From the NCBI RefSeq assembly GCF_012986595.1, contig NZ_JAAQYM010000002.1, positions 124,001 to 188,000 of the forward strand: 64,000 nt of DNA, given 5' to 3'. The DNA comes from Pseudomonas koreensis (GTDB lineage Bacteria > Pseudomonadota > Gammaproteobacteria > Pseudomonadales > Pseudomonadaceae). Below the pieces are notes generated by a model that saw only the letters and a program-made list of their open reading frames with translations, was not told the DNA's origin and did not search any database. The position numbers and the translations under genes were made by a program. Position 1 is the first letter of the stretch; each line of letters opens with the position of its first letter. Below are positions 8,850-18,558 of the stretch, in pieces.

Positions 8850-11501
8850 TCAGGCTTCATTGTCCATTCCCGGTTGCGTCTGCAATGGCAGGTGCAGGGT
8901 GATGCTGGTGCCGCGCCCGTCGATGCCGTCGGCGACACTGATCCGCCCGCCATGCGCGCCGACCATGCCCTGACAGATCGCCAGGCCCAGACCGGTGCCC
9001 TGCCCGCCGCGATCACCGCGCGCGGCGGTGTAGAACATGTCGAAAATCTTCGCCCGCTCGTCCTCGGGGATCCCCGGGCCTTCGTCGCTGACCGTAAAGA
9101 AAATCTCGTCGTATGTCGCGCCAGCACTCAGTTGCAAGCGACCGTGCGGTGGTGAGAAGCGTGCAGCGTTTTCCAGCACGTTGACCAGCGCCTGTTCGAT
9201 CAGCGCCGCATGCACGAACAGCAGCGGCAACTCGGCAGGCACATCGGTGCTGACCTGCAACGGCGCCAACACCGCACGCAGGCGATTGAGCGAACTGCCG
9301 ACAATGTCGGCCGGCGCCACCCAGTCGCGCGCCAGCTTCAACGCACCGTGGCCGAGACGGGTCATGTCCAGCAGGTTCTGGATGTAGCGGTCGAGGCGCT
9401 CGGCTTCATCGCGGGTGCCTTCGAGCAACTCGCGACGATCCTCCAGCGGAATGGCTTCACCGAGGGCCAGCAGGCTGTCGATGCTGCCGCGCATGGCGGT
9501 CAGCGGTGTGCGCAAATCGTGGGACACCGACGCCAGCAGCGCACTGCGCAATTGCTCGGTTTCGCCGTGCAGGCGCGCAGCCTCCAGATCATCCGCCAGT
9601 TGCGCCCGGGCCAGGGCTTGGGCCAGTGGCTGACTCAACGCGGTGAGCAGGCGTCGACGCTGGCCGCTCAAGGTCTGACCCTCTTTGGCGCAGACCCCGA
9701 GCAACGCCAGCGGCCCGTCCTCCACCGACAGCGGCCACCACCACCAGCGACCGAACGGCAGCGTGCCGGTGCCCATGCCAGCCGGTTGATCGTGCTGCCA
9801 GGCCCAGTCGGCGGCAGCACGTTCGGATTCGGTAAATTCCAGCGGCCCGCCGGTCTCGACTTTCCAGCCGCCCTGCCCGTCTCGATTGAGCAGGCACAAC
9901 TGCAGATCGCTCCAGCCATTGAGGTGCTGCGCGGCAGCGCTGATCACCGCCTGACGGTCCGTCGCGGCAGTGAGTTTGCGCGACAGGTCGAGCAGTTCGC
10001 TGGTTTCTTCCTGCGTATCGCGCAGGGCCTGCAGCTGCCGGCGCTGGCGTGCGGCGAGGTTGCCGGTGAGCGCCGCCATCAGCAGGAAAAACAGCAAGGT
10101 CAGGACGTCTTCTTCGCGCTGGATGGCGAAGGAAAAATTCGGTGGGATGAACAGAAAATCGTAAGTCAGGAAGGACAACGCCGCGCAGGCCAGCGCCGGT
10201 CCGAGGCTGCTGCGCACCGCCACCAGCAGCACCGCCGCAAGGAACACCAGCGAGATGTTCGGCAACGGCAAAAGACTCGATACCGCCCACGCCAGCGCAC
10301 TGGCCAACACCGTGGCCACCAGCGCCAGCGCATAGTCGAACCAGACCAGCGTCGGCGTTATCCGCTGGCGCGGTTGCGGGTGATCATGGTCGTTGTCGAG
10401 GACGTTGATTTCCAGGCCGTGAGCCTGCCGCAGCAAACGCGCGGCGAGCCCGCCACCGAACAGACGACGACGCAGACTCGGCCGTGACTGACCGACCAGC
10501 ACCAGACTGGCGCGGCGTTCGGCGGCATGCTGAATCAGGGTCTTCGCCACTTCACCGGCACGCAGCAACACCACTTCGCCGCCCAGGCGTTCAGCCAATT
10601 GCTGGGCGCTTTGCAGGCGCAGCCGCGACTGCTCGTCGCGCACCGTGCCGTTGTCGACATGCACCAGACTCCACGGCAAATGCCGACGCTGGGCGACGCG
10701 GCTGGCGTGACGCACCAGGCGTTCAGCCTGCGCATCGCCGTCGACGCCGACCAGCAAACGTCCACGCACCGCCGGGGCGGCCTGGCCCAATTGGCGATAG
10801 CCTTGGGCGAGATCGTTATCGACCTGCGCGGCCGCCGTTTGCATCGCCAGCTCGCGCAGCGCGGTGAGGTTGGTCTGGGTGAAAAACGCATCGATCGCCG
10901 CCCGCGCCTGCTCCGGCACGTAGACCTTGCCTTCGCGCAGACGCTCCAGGAGCTCGCGCGGCGGCAGGTCGATCAACAGCAGTTCGTAGGCTTCCTGCAG
11001 CACCCAGTCCGGCAGGGTTTCGCGCACCTGCACACCGGTGATGCCGCGCACCTGATCGTTGAGACTTTCCAGGTGCTGGACGTTGACCGTGGTGTAGACG
11101 TCGATGCCGGCGGCGAGCAGTTCCTGAATGTCCTGCCAGCGCTTGGCGTGGCGACTGCCGGGGGCATTGGTGTGGGCCAGCTCGTCCACCAGCACCAGTT
11201 TCGGTTTGGCCGCGAGCAGGCCATCGAGGTCCATTTCTTCGAGCATCACGCCACGGTATTCCGAGCGCACCAAAGGCTGCTGCGGCAAGCCGCCGAGCAG
11301 CGCTTCGGTTTCTGCGCGGCCGTGGGTTTCGACGACGCCGGCGATGATTTTCACGCCCTGACGCAATTGCGTGTGCGCGGCCTGGAGCATTGCGTAGGTC
11401 TTGCCGACACCGGGGGCGGCGCCGAGGAAGACTTTGAGCCGGCCACGGCCGTCGCGGGGCAGGTCTGCTAACAGCGCGTCGGCGCGGCCGGAGTCACTCA
11501 T
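8850..11501 (-). CDS. kdpD: Osmosensitive K+ channel sensor histidine kinase KdpD
   Basis: An 883-residue sensor kinase, close to the E. coli length. Order of parts: N-terminal KdpD domain with Walker A GAAPGVGKT (28-36) and the VDELAHTN box; a universal-stress-like domain (about 250-370); four closely spaced membrane segments near 395-490; a GAF-like region; HisKA with phospho-His-661 in SVSHDLRTPL; and HATPase with VLENAARFSPP and DEGPGIP, then GTGLGLAI. It senses low K+ or salt stress, phosphorylates KdpE, and binds nucleotide through the Walker motif. A REP pair separates it from kdpC, so its expression may be uncoupled in part from kdpFABC. Confidence 0.96.
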   Translation of the reverse strand: MSDSGRADALLADLPRDGRGRLKVFLGAAPGVGKTYAMLQAAHTQLRQGVKIIAGVVETHGRAETEALLGGLPQQPLVRSEYRGVMLEEMDLDGLLAAKPKLVLVDELAHTNAPGSRHAKRWQDIQELLAAGIDVYTTVNVQHLESLNDQVRGITGVQVRETLPDWVLQEAYELLLIDLPPRELLERLREGKVYVPEQARAAIDAFFTQTNLTALRELAMQTAAAQVDNDLAQGYRQLGQAAPAVRGRLLVGVDGDAQAERLVRHASRVAQRRHLPWSLVHVDNGTVRDEQSRLRLQSAQQLAERLGGEVVLLRAGEVAKTLIQHAAERRASLVLVGQSRPSLRRRLFGGGLAARLLRQAHGLEINVLDNDHDHPQPRQRITPTLVWFDYALALVATVLASALAWAVSSLLPLPNISLVFLAAVLLVAVRSSLGPALACAALSFLTYDFLFIPPNFSFAIQREEDVLTLLFFLLMAALTGNLAARQRRQLQALRDTQEETSELLDLSRKLTAATDRQAVISAAAQHLNGWSDLQLCLLNRDGQGGWKVETGGPLEFTESERAAADWAWQHDQPAGMGTGTLPFGRWWWWPLSVEDGPLALLGVCAKEGQTLSGQRRRLLTALSQPLAQALARAQLADDLEAARLHGETEQLRSALLASVSHDLRTPLTAMRGSIDSLLALGEAIPLEDRRELLEGTRDEAERLDRYIQNLLDMTRLGHGALKLARDWVAPADIVGSSLNRLRAVLAPLQVSTDVPAELPLLFVHAALIEQALVNVLENAARFSPPHGRLQLSAGATYDEIFFTVSDEGPGIPEDERAKIFDMFYTAARGDRGGQGTGLGLAICQGMVGAHGGRISVADGIDGRGTSITLHLPLQTQPGMDNEA

Positions 11502-11542
11502 CGGGGTTTGCCTTGTTCGGTTTGAAATTGAGGTGAGGCATT

Positions 11543-11620
11543 AAAAGATCGCAGCCTTCGGCAGCTCCTACAGGGCTTACGCCGATCCATTGTAGGAGCT
11601 GCCGCAGGCTGCGATCTTTT
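11543..11620. repeat. REP-type palindrome inside the kdp operon
   Basis: Arms AAAAGATCGCAGCCTTCGGC and complement, between the kdpC stop and the kdpD start. Its placement inside an operon could lower readthrough or protect the upstream message. Confidence 0.85.
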
Positions 11621-11623
11621 GAT

Positions 11624-12169
11624 CTACAGCTTTTCCAGTGCCATGTTCAACTCCAGCACATTTACCACCGGTGGCCCCACCAGCGGCTGTTCGATATGCG
11701 CATCGAGCAGTTGCTGCAAGGTCGACACCGGCAGGTTGCGAGCGGCCGCGACACGCGCCAGTTGATAGGCAATTGCCGCCGGTGGCAAGTGTGGATCGAG
11801 GCCGCTGCCGGAGGTGGTCAGCAACGCCAATGGCACCGGCCCCTGGCCTGGCACCTGCAACTTGTGAGCGTCATCGATCACGCGAGTGGCCAGCGCCGGA
11901 TTGCTCGGCGCGAAGTTGCTGGCACTGCTGGAAACGGTTGCGAAGGCACCCGCCGAAGGACGCGGATGGAACCACGCATCACCGACGAAATCCTGGGCGA
12001 TCAGCGACGAGCCGCGCACCTTGCCGTCGGCATCGTGCACTAGGCTGCCGTTGGCCTGTTCAGGGAAAGCGACCTGCGCAACGCCGGTCACCACCAGTGG
12101 ATAGGCCACGCCGGTGATCAGGGTCATCAGCACCAGCAGGCTCAGGGCCGGACGTATCATTGTGGACAT
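11624..12169 (-). CDS. kdpC: Potassium-transporting ATPase subunit KdpC
   Basis: A 181-residue single-pass membrane subunit. The ATG at 12169 follows GAGGATTTTGCA and gives [20 protein letters not shown], the membrane anchor typical of KdpC; in-frame codons further upstream read through a REP-type repeat and are not coding. Conserved stretches include [41 protein letters not shown] and LNMALEKL. KdpC stabilises the KdpFABC complex and helps ATP affinity of KdpB. Confidence 0.96.
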   Translation of the reverse strand: MSTMIRPALSLLVLMTLITGVAYPLVVTGVAQVAFPEQANGSLVHDADGKVRGSSLIAQDFVGDAWFHPRPSAGAFATVSSSASNFAPSNPALATRVIDDAHKLQVPGQGPVPLALLTTSGSGLDPHLPPAAIAYQLARVAAARNLPVSTLQQLLDAHIEQPLVGPPVVNVLELNMALEKL

Positions 12170-12208
12170 TGCAAAATCCTCTTCCAAATTGGCAACGCTG
12201 CGCCACCT

Positions 12209-12338
12209 GTGGCAAGGGAGCTCGCTCCCGCTGGGCTGCGCAGCAGTCGTAAAGCGTTCAATGCGGCGTGTCTGGCGATCCGTGGTGGCCGGGTCGGGTC
12301 TGCTTCGCAGCCCGGCGGGAGCAAGCTCCCTCCCCACA
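12209..12338. repeat. Long REP-type inverted repeat between kdpB and kdpC
   Basis: Arms of roughly 38 bases containing GGGAGCTCGCTCCCGCTGGG on the left and its imperfect complement on the right, with about 55 bases between. This is a third family, sharing the CTGCGCAGCAG/CTGCTTCGCAG core with the repeat at 54074. Confidence 0.75.
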
Positions 12339-12364
12339 AAAAGCGGCGCCCGGCCAGTCAGTCG

Positions 12365-14428
12365 TTACACCAGATGCAGCGCCGTCAGCAGCATGTCGAT
12401 CGCCTTGATCCCCACGAACGGCACCAGAATCCCGCCCAGTCCGTAGATCAGCAGGTTGCGACGCAGCAATGCCGCCGCACTCGCCGCCTGCACGCGCACA
12501 CCGCGCAGGGCCAGCGGAATCAGCACCACGATGATCAGGGCGTTGAAGACGATGGCCGAGAGAATCGCGCTCTGCGGACTGGTCAGGTGCATGATGTTCA
12601 GCACGCCCAGTTGCGGGTAGATCGCCGCAAACAGTGCCGGCAGGATCGCGAAGTATTTGGCCACGTCGTTGGCGATGGAAAAGGTCGTCAGCGCGCCACG
12701 GGTCACCAGCAATTCCTTGCCGATCTGCACCACGTCCAGCAGCTTGGTTGGGTCGCTGTCGAGGTCGACCATGTTCGCCGCTTCGCGTGCTGCCTGAGTG
12801 CCGTCGTTCATCGCCATGCCGACGTCAGCCTGAGCCAGCGCCGGCGCGTCGTTGGCGCCGTCGCCGCACATGGCGACCAGACGACCGTCGTTCTGCTCAA
12901 GGCGGATGCGCGCCAGTTTTTTCTCCGGGGTGGCTTCGGCGAGCACGTCATCGACGCCCGCTTCAGCGGCGATGGCCGCTGCGGTCAACGGGTTGTCACC
13001 GGTGACCATCACGGTGCGAATCCCCAGTTTGCGCAGCTCGGCAAAGCGCTCGCGAATGCCTGGCTTGACCACGTCCTTGAGGTGGATCGCACCGAGCAGT
13101 TTGCCGTCGGCGCAAACCAGCAACGGGGTGCCGCCGCTCTGGGCGATCTTGTCGATTTCCCGCGACAGCGCAGGGGCCAGATCGGAGCGTTGTTGACCGA
13201 GGAAGGCAAGCAGCGAATCCACGGCGCCCTTGCGGTACACGCGGCCCTGATAGTCGACACCGGACAAGCGGGTTTCAGCGCTGAACGGCACGGCAGTCAA
13301 GGTATCCAGCGCCGGCTCGGTTTGCGGGTGCAGACCGCGCAGGTATTCGACAATGGATTTGCCTTCAGCGGTTTCGTCAGCCAGCGAGGCGAACAACGCG
13401 CCTTCGGCCAGTTCGCGACCATTCACACCCGGTGCGGCATACACCGCGCTGCAACGACGGTTACCGAAGGTGATGGTGCCGGTCTTGTCCAGCAGCAGCA
13501 CGTGCACGTCACCAGCCGCTTCCACTGCACGACCAGACTTGGCGATCACGTTCAGGCGCACCAGACGATCCATCCCGGCGATACCGATGGCCGACAGCAA
13601 ACCACCGATGGTGGTCGGAATCAGCGTGACCAGCAGCGCCACCAGGAACACCAGCGGCAGGCTGCCGTTGGCGAAATGGGCGAACGGTTGCAGGGTCACC
13701 ACCACCAGCAGGAAGATCAGGGTCAGGCCGATCAGCAGGATGTCGAGGGCGATTTCGTTCGGGGTTTTCTGGCGTTTGGCGCCTTCGACCAGTGCGATCA
13801 TGCGGTCGAGGGTCGATTCACCCGGGTTGGCGGTGATCTTCACCAACAACCAGTCGGACACCAGACGCGTGTTGCCGGTGACCGCCGAGCGATCGCCGCC
13901 GGACTCGCGAATCACCGGCGCCGATTCACCGGTGATCGCCGCTTCGTTGACCGCCGCGATCCCTTCGATGACTTCGCCGTCACCGGGGATCATCTCCCCG
14001 GCTTCAACGCGCACCACATCGCCCTTGCGCAGGTTGGCGGCAGGCACCACCTGGAAGCTGCCATTGGCCAGTTTGCGCCGCGCACTAAGACCTTCGCTGC
14101 CCGCCTTGAGGCTGTCGGCGCGGGCCTTGCCGCGACCTTCGGCCAAAGCTTCGGCGAAGTTGGCAAACAGCACGGTGAACCACAGCCACAGGGCAATCTG
14201 CGCGGCGACGAAAGTCGGCACGACGTTGTCCGGAATGAAGCACAGCACGGTGGTGAAGATCGCGGTCAGTTCGACCACCAGCATCACCGGCGAACGCACC
14301 AGCTGCCGCGGGTCGAGCTTGACGAACGCTTGCACCAGCGCCGGACGCCACAGCGCCGAGATCGCGGTTTTAGGTGCTTCTGCCGACTTGGTCGGCACCG
14401 CAGGTTTTGCAGGAACATGCATATTCAT
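12365..14428 (-). CDS. kdpB: Potassium-transporting P-type ATPase subunit KdpB
   Basis: A 687-residue P1A-type ATPase. The phosphorylated Asp is D314 in [10 protein letters not shown]; the actuator loop [10 protein letters not shown], the [10 protein letters not shown] hinge and [19 protein letters not shown] are all intact. Several membrane helices lie at about 45-95, 225-285 and 590-685. It hydrolyses ATP and drives K+ passed from KdpA. An N-terminal extension rich in Pro/Ala ([19 protein letters not shown]) precedes the first helix. It is followed by kdpC after a gap that holds an inverted repeat; kdpA ends 10 bases upstream. Confidence 0.97.
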   Translation of the reverse strand: MNMHVPAKPAVPTKSAEAPKTAISALWRPALVQAFVKLDPRQLVRSPVMLVVELTAIFTTVLCFIPDNVVPTFVAAQIALWLWFTVLFANFAEALAEGRGKARADSLKAGSEGLSARRKLANGSFQVVPAANLRKGDVVRVEAGEMIPGDGEVIEGIAAVNEAAITGESAPVIRESGGDRSAVTGNTRLVSDWLLVKITANPGESTLDRMIALVEGAKRQKTPNEIALDILLIGLTLIFLLVVVTLQPFAHFANGSLPLVFLVALLVTLIPTTIGGLLSAIGIAGMDRLVRLNVIAKSGRAVEAAGDVHVLLLDKTGTITFGNRRCSAVYAAPGVNGRELAEGALFASLADETAEGKSIVEYLRGLHPQTEPALDTLTAVPFSAETRLSGVDYQGRVYRKGAVDSLLAFLGQQRSDLAPALSREIDKIAQSGGTPLLVCADGKLLGAIHLKDVVKPGIRERFAELRKLGIRTVMVTGDNPLTAAAIAAEAGVDDVLAEATPEKKLARIRLEQNDGRLVAMCGDGANDAPALAQADVGMAMNDGTQAAREAANMVDLDSDPTKLLDVVQIGKELLVTRGALTTFSIANDVAKYFAILPALFAAIYPQLGVLNIMHLTSPQSAILSAIVFNALIIVVLIPLALRGVRVQAASAAALLRRNLLIYGLGGILVPFVGIKAIDMLLTALHLV

Positions 14429-14438
14429 GATGGATTCC

Positions 14439-16133
14439 TTAGAAGCCCATGCTCAGGTGTTCGGCGATCGGGCCGAGCGCCAGGGTTGGCAGGAAGGTCA
14501 GGCCGCCCACCAGCAAAATGGTCACGGTCAACAGGGTCACGAACAGCGGACCATGGGTCGGGAAGCTGTTCTGGCCAATCGGCGCGGTTTTCTTCATCGC
14601 CAGGCTGCCGGCCAGTGCCAGCACCGGCAGGATGTAACCGAAGCGGCCGATCAACATGCCCAGACCCAGCATCAGGTTGTGAAACGGCGTGTTGGCGCTC
14701 AGGCCACCGAACGCCGAACCGTTGTTCGCGCTGGCCGAGGTGTAGGCGTAGAGCAACTGGCTGAAACCGTGCGGGCCTGGGTTACTGATGGTCGCCGCCG
14801 GGCCTGGCAGGACCGCCGCGATGGCGCCGAGCACCAGTACGCCCACCGGCATCACCAGCAAGGTCACCACCAGCAATTGCACCTCGCGCGCCTGCAGTTT
14901 CTTGCCGAGGTATTCCGGGGTGCGGCCAATCATCAGGCCGGCGAGGAACACTGCGATCAGCACGTTGAGCAACATGCCGTAGAGCCCGGCACCGACGCCG
15001 CCGAAGATCACTTCGCCGACCATCATGTTGACCAGCGCAACCATGCCGCTGAGCGGGTTGAGGCTGTCGTGCATGCCGTTGACCGAACCGTTCGACGCGG
15101 CGGTGGTGGTCACCGACCACAGCACAGTGGCGGTGGTGCCGAAGCGTGCTTCCTTGCCTTCCAGCGGCGCGGTCTGTTCGACGGCAACGTTGTTCAGCGC
15201 AGGGTTAGGCTGATATTCGGCCCACAGCGACGTCGCGCCGCCGATCAGGAACAGTGCGAGCATGCAGGCGATGATTGCGCGGCTCTGACGCTGGTCTTTG
15301 ACGTAATGGCCGAAGGTGAACACCAGGGCCACCGGAATCAGAATGATTGACGCCAGTTCGAACAAGTTGCTCCAGGCGGTCGGGTTCTCGAAAGGATGCG
15401 CCGAGTTGACACCGAAGAAGCCACCACCGTTGGTGCCCAGTTGCTTGATCGCAATCTGGCTGGCGGCCGGGCCGAGCGGGATCACTTGATCAACGCCTTG
15501 CATCGTCACCGCATTCACATACTGCGCGAAGGTCTGCGGTACGCCCTGCCACACCAGGTACAGCGCCAGCAGCAGGCACAGCGGCAACAAGCCGTAGAGG
15601 GTGGCGCGGGTCATGTCGACCCAGAAGTTGCCCAGGGTCTTGGCCGACTTGCGCCCGATGCCGCGGCACAACGCAACCAGCACCGCGAGACCGGTGGCGG
15701 CGCTGACGAAGTTCTGCACGGTGAGGCCGACCATCTGGCTCAGGTAGCTGAGGGTCGCTTCACCGCTGTAGGACTGCCAGTTGGTGTTGGTCATGAAACT
15801 GACCGCGGTGTTGAACGCCTGGGTCCATTCCTGGCCCGGCAGGTTTTGCGGGTTCAGCGGCAGGTGATCCTGGAACAACAGGATCGCGAACAGCAGAAGG
15901 AAACCGGCGAGGTTGAACGCCAGCAGGGCCAGCGTGTATTTCTGCCAGCTCTGTTCCGCCTGCGGATCAACCCCGGCAATGCGATAGCAGCCGCGCTCGA
16001 CCGGGCCGAAAATCGGCGTCAGCCAGGTGCGCTGGCCTTCCATCACTTTGTAGTAAAAGCGCCCGAGGAACGGCGCCGGCAGCAAGACCACCGCAAAAAA
16101 CGCGAGGATCAGCCAATAGTCATAACTGTGCAT
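14439..16133 (-). CDS. kdpA: Potassium-transporting ATPase subunit KdpA
   Basis: A 564-residue polytopic subunit with the potassium selectivity pathway, of the usual KdpA length. The start at 16133 gives [13 protein letters not shown]; a longer frame exists upstream but includes kdpF. Conserved filter-like segments are seen at [53 protein letters not shown] and [13 protein letters not shown], one for each of the four pore repeats. It selects K+ from the periplasm for KdpB. The gene starts 8 bases after kdpF. Confidence 0.97.
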   Translation of the reverse strand: MHSYDYWLILAFFAVVLLPAPFLGRFYYKVMEGQRTWLTPIFGPVERGCYRIAGVDPQAEQSWQKYTLALLAFNLAGFLLLFAILLFQDHLPLNPQNLPGQEWTQAFNTAVSFMTNTNWQSYSGEATLSYLSQMVGLTVQNFVSAATGLAVLVALCRGIGRKSAKTLGNFWVDMTRATLYGLLPLCLLLALYLVWQGVPQTFAQYVNAVTMQGVDQVIPLGPAASQIAIKQLGTNGGGFFGVNSAHPFENPTAWSNLFELASIILIPVALVFTFGHYVKDQRQSRAIIACMLALFLIGGATSLWAEYQPNPALNNVAVEQTAPLEGKEARFGTTATVLWSVTTTAASNGSVNGMHDSLNPLSGMVALVNMMVGEVIFGGVGAGLYGMLLNVLIAVFLAGLMIGRTPEYLGKKLQAREVQLLVVTLLVMPVGVLVLGAIAAVLPGPAATISNPGPHGFSQLLYAYTSASANNGSAFGGLSANTPFHNLMLGLGMLIGRFGYILPVLALAGSLAMKKTAPIGQNSFPTHGPLFVTLLTVTILLVGGLTFLPTLALGPIAEHLSMGF

Positions 16134-16141
16134 AGCCGCTC

Positions 16142-16231
16142 CTAGTTCCGATCCGCGCGCAACAGCGCAACCAACAGATAAATGAACAGCCCGGCTGCCA
16201 ACAGCAGGGACACCCCGTCCAGAACGCTCAT
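16142..16231 (-). CDS. kdpF: Potassium-transporting ATPase small subunit KdpF
   Basis: A 29-residue single-helix protein, MSVLDGVSLLLAAGLFIYLL followed by VALLRADRN. GGAG precedes the ATG at a suitable distance. Size, hydrophobicity and position directly before kdpA match KdpF, which stabilises the KdpABC complex in the membrane. It is the first gene of the operon. Confidence 0.93.
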   Translation of the reverse strand: MSVLDGVSLLLAAGLFIYLLVALLRADRN

Positions 16232-16320
16232 GGAAGATCTCCGTGTTACGGCGTATTGCCGCGTGTGGAGGCATTGTCGGAAAGGAGGCTGTAAAGGAAC
16301 GAGACCGAGGGGTGCAGCGG

Positions 16321-16339
16321 GGCATAAAGAAAGCGTAAA
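16321..16339 (-). promoter_or_regulatory. Candidate KdpE binding site
   Basis: Read on the minus strand this is TTTACG-CTTTC-TTTATGCC, continuing into CCGC. The pattern TTTAYR-N5-TTTAYR followed by a C-rich stretch matches, by recollection, the E. coli kdp operator (TTTATA-CTTTT-TTTACACCCCG). It lies about 90-108 bases before the kdpF start. Confidence 0.55.
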
Positions 16340-16393
16340 GAGTGGGTTTATGCGGGCTTTACAACAGGTTTTTTGCGCCGTCAGGCCGGGCCT

Positions 16394-16461
16394 CTTCGCG
16401 AGCCGGCTCGCTCCCACACGTTGAAATGCATTCCCCTGTGGGAGCGAGCCTGCTCGCGAAG
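16394..16461. repeat. REP-type palindrome (GTGGGAGCGAGCC family)
   Basis: Arms CTTCGCGAGCCGGCTCGCTC and imperfect complement ending CTGCTCGCGAAG, with about 20 bases between, in the divergent region between kdpF and the permease. Confidence 0.86.
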
Positions 16462-16572
16462 ACGGCATAACAGTCAACATCGCACCCAACTGGCGCACAA
16501 ATATGTTGGCATCCAGCCGCGAACATCCCCGATACGACAGCTTTCAACTCATTACGACTTGTTTCACAGCAA

Positions 16573-16588
16573 TGGCACGCCCACTGCA
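16573..16588 (+). promoter_or_regulatory. Sigma-54 promoter of the permease gene
   Basis: TGGCACGCCCACTGCA matches TGGCACG-N4-TTGCA with one mismatch and has the exact GG-N10-GC spacing. It lies 44 bases before the permease start. Sigma-54 control is common for nitrogen-source uptake genes in pseudomonads. Confidence 0.75.
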
Positions 16589-16632
16589 CACGCCCTCCCC
16601 CGAGCTTTCCAAACCGTTCAGGGAGCATGCGC

Positions 16633-17997
16633 ATGAACACACAACTCAAACCCACGCTGGGCACATTGCACCTTTGGGGCATCGCCGTCGGGCTGGTGAT
16701 TTCCGGTGAGTATTTCGGCTGGAGTTACGGCTGGGGCGTGGCCGGTACACTGGGCTTTCTGGTGACCTCGTTCATGGTCGCCACCATGTACACCTGCTTC
16801 ATCTTCAGCTTTACCGAACTGACCACGGCGATTCCCCACGCGGGTGGGCCATTCGCCTACAGCCGACGGGCGTTCGGTGAAAAAGGCGGACTGATCGCCG
16901 GGCTGGCGACGCTGATCGAATTCGTCTTCGCCCCACCGGCCATCGCCCTGGCAATTGGCGCCTATCTGAATGTGCAGTTTCCGGCACTCGATCCGAAACA
17001 CGCGGCGGTCGGAGCCTACATCGTGTTCATGACCCTGAACATTCTCGGGGTGAAACTGGCGGCGACGTTCGAGTTGATCGTCTGCGTGCTGGCGGTGATC
17101 GAATTACTGGTGTTCATGGGCGTGGTCGCGCCGGCATTCAGCTTCAGCAGCTTTGCCCTGAATGGCTGGGCCGGTTCCGACGTGTTCGGTGCGCCAGCGA
17201 TTGCCGGGATGTTCGCCGCGATTCCGTTTGCGATCTGGTTTTTCCTCGCCATCGAAGGCGCGGCGATGGCTGCCGAAGAAGCCAAGGATCCCAAGCGCAC
17301 AATCCCCAAGGCCTACATCAGCGGCATTCTGACCTTGGTGCTGCTGGCGATGGGCGTGATGTTCTTCGCCGGTGGTGTCGGCGACTGGCGCACCCTGGCC
17401 AACATCAACGACCCGTTGCCACAGGCGATGAAAACCGTGGTCGGCGACAACTCCGGCTGGCTGCACATGCTGGTGTGGATCGGTCTGTTCGGTCTGGTGG
17501 CAAGTTTCCACGGGATTATCCTCGGCTACTCGCGACAGTTTTTCGCCCTCGCCCGCGCCGGATACCTGCCGGCCTCGCTGGCGAAACTCTCGCGCTTCCA
17601 GACCCCGCACCGGGCAATCATTGCCGGCGGCGTGATCGGCATTGCCGCGATCTACAGCGACGGCCTGATCAACCTCGGCGGCATGACCCTGACCGCTGCG
17701 ATGATCACCATGGCCGTGTTCGGCGCCATCGTGATGTACATCATGAGCATGCTCAGTCTGTTCAAACTGCGAAAATCCGAACCCAATCTGGAGCGGACTT
17801 TCCGCGCGCCGTGCTATCCGCTGGTGCCGATGATTGCGCTGGTGCTGGCGGTGGTGTGCCTGGTGGCGATGGCCTGGTTCAACGCGCTGATCGGGCTGAT
17901 TTTCCTTGGCTTCATGGCGGTGGGCTTCGGCTACTTCCTGCTCACCGGCCAGTTGCGCGCCGATGCGCCGGCCGATGCGATGCTGACCGGCCAATAA
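16633..17997 (+). CDS. eat: Ethanolamine permease-like APC transporter
   Basis: A 454-residue amino acid-polyamine-choline family transporter with about twelve membrane segments. The ATG at 16633 sits 7 bases after GGGAG; an ATG at 16627 is too close to it. Signature stretches are LHLWGIAVGLVISGEYFGWS near residues 12-31, TAIPHAGGPFAYSRRAFGEK, FAIWFFLAIEGAAMAAEEAK, and GYSRQFFALARAGYLP. This resembles Eat-type ethanolamine permeases, which normally sit beside eutBC. No ammonia-lyase gene is next to it here, so the substrate is inferred and could be another small amine. Transcription probably depends on sigma-54. Confidence 0.82.
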   Translation: MNTQLKPTLGTLHLWGIAVGLVISGEYFGWSYGWGVAGTLGFLVTSFMVATMYTCFIFSFTELTTAIPHAGGPFAYSRRAFGEKGGLIAGLATLIEFVFAPPAIALAIGAYLNVQFPALDPKHAAVGAYIVFMTLNILGVKLAATFELIVCVLAVIELLVFMGVVAPAFSFSSFALNGWAGSDVFGAPAIAGMFAAIPFAIWFFLAIEGAAMAAEEAKDPKRTIPKAYISGILTLVLLAMGVMFFAGGVGDWRTLANINDPLPQAMKTVVGDNSGWLHMLVWIGLFGLVASFHGIILGYSRQFFALARAGYLPASLAKLSRFQTPHRAIIAGGVIGIAAIYSDGLINLGGMTLTAAMITMAVFGAIVMYIMSMLSLFKLRKSEPNLERTFRAPCYPLVPMIALVLAVVCLVAMAWFNALIGLIFLGFMAVGFGYFLLTGQLRADAPADAMLTGQ

Positions 17998-18004
17998 CCC
18001 ATCA

Positions 18005-18090
18005 TGCAGGAGTTGCCGAAGGCTGCGATCTTTTGATTTTGTTTTTGAAAAAGCAAAGTCAACAGATCGCAGCCTTCGGCAGCGCCTACA
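18005..18090. repeat. REP-type palindrome (GATCGCAGCCTTCGGCAG family)
   Basis: Arms GTTGCCGAAGGCTGCGATCT and complement around a loop of about 32 bases, following the permease stop. Confidence 0.82.
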
Positions 18091-18218
18091 GGGAATTAAG
18101 GCATAGCGGGGATCTCGGGCCTAGAATGGAACCACTGCGAACTGACTTCGCTCAAAAGTGGTATGCAGCATTGCAGGCGAAATCCTCGCCCGTCGAGCTG
18201 CCATTAAGGAGAGCCGTT

Positions 18219-18386
18219 ATGCCCTGGTATGCCTGGTTGATTCTGGTCGTTGCAATCGGCTCGATCGTTGGCGGATTGATGATGCTGCGCGACACTGCCA
18301 ACAAGGTCGAACTGACCGACGAAGAACGCAAGCGCGTTGCGCAGCGCAATGCCGAAGCGGACATCAAGGACGCGCAAGACCGTTGA
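18219..18386 (+). CDS. DUF2897 family small membrane protein
   Basis: A 55-residue protein preceded by AAGGAGAG with good spacing. Residues 1-23 form one membrane helix (MPWYAWLILVVAIGSIVGGL then MML), followed by a charged soluble tail DTANKVELTDEERKRVAQRN and a short acidic end. Size, N-terminal Trp-rich helix and charged tail match the DUF2897 family of gammaproteobacteria, whose function is unknown. A terminator hairpin follows immediately. Confidence 0.82.
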   Translation: MPWYAWLILVVAIGSIVGGLMMLRDTANKVELTDEERKRVAQRNAEADIKDAQDR

Positions 18387-18390
18387 ACGA

Positions 18391-18427
18391 AAAACCCCGC
18401 CTGAATCGGCGGGGTTTGTTTTTTTAG
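18391..18427 (+). terminator. Rho-independent terminator
   Basis: AACCCCGCC-TGAATC-GGCGGGGTT stem-loop followed by a run of T; directly after the DUF2897 gene. Confidence 0.92.
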
Positions 18428-18558
18428 GCACGTTTCGTTGCCGTTACTCGCACATAAGGATCATATTGAACTCAACAACCGAATTTTAAGCAGTAGAAGT
18501 ACAGTCACCATGTCATTTTCCTTGGTTAAGATGGCGGTCTTGTTGCGGAGAGTTCCAC

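Larger units (their letters stand above)
16232..16632. other. Divergent kdpF / permease regulatory region
   Basis: A 401-base gap without a gene. From left to right it holds the kdpF leader, a KdpE-like direct repeat (16321-16339), a REP pair (16394-16461) and a sigma-54 promoter (16573-16588) for the permease. The REP pair separates the two regulatory zones. Confidence 0.7.

Noticed and set aside
12209..14764. Open frame of 851 codons antisense to kdpB
   Set aside because: It begins inside a REP-type repeat, is rich in Gln, His and Arg as shadow frames are, and overlaps kdpB and kdpA, which are complete.
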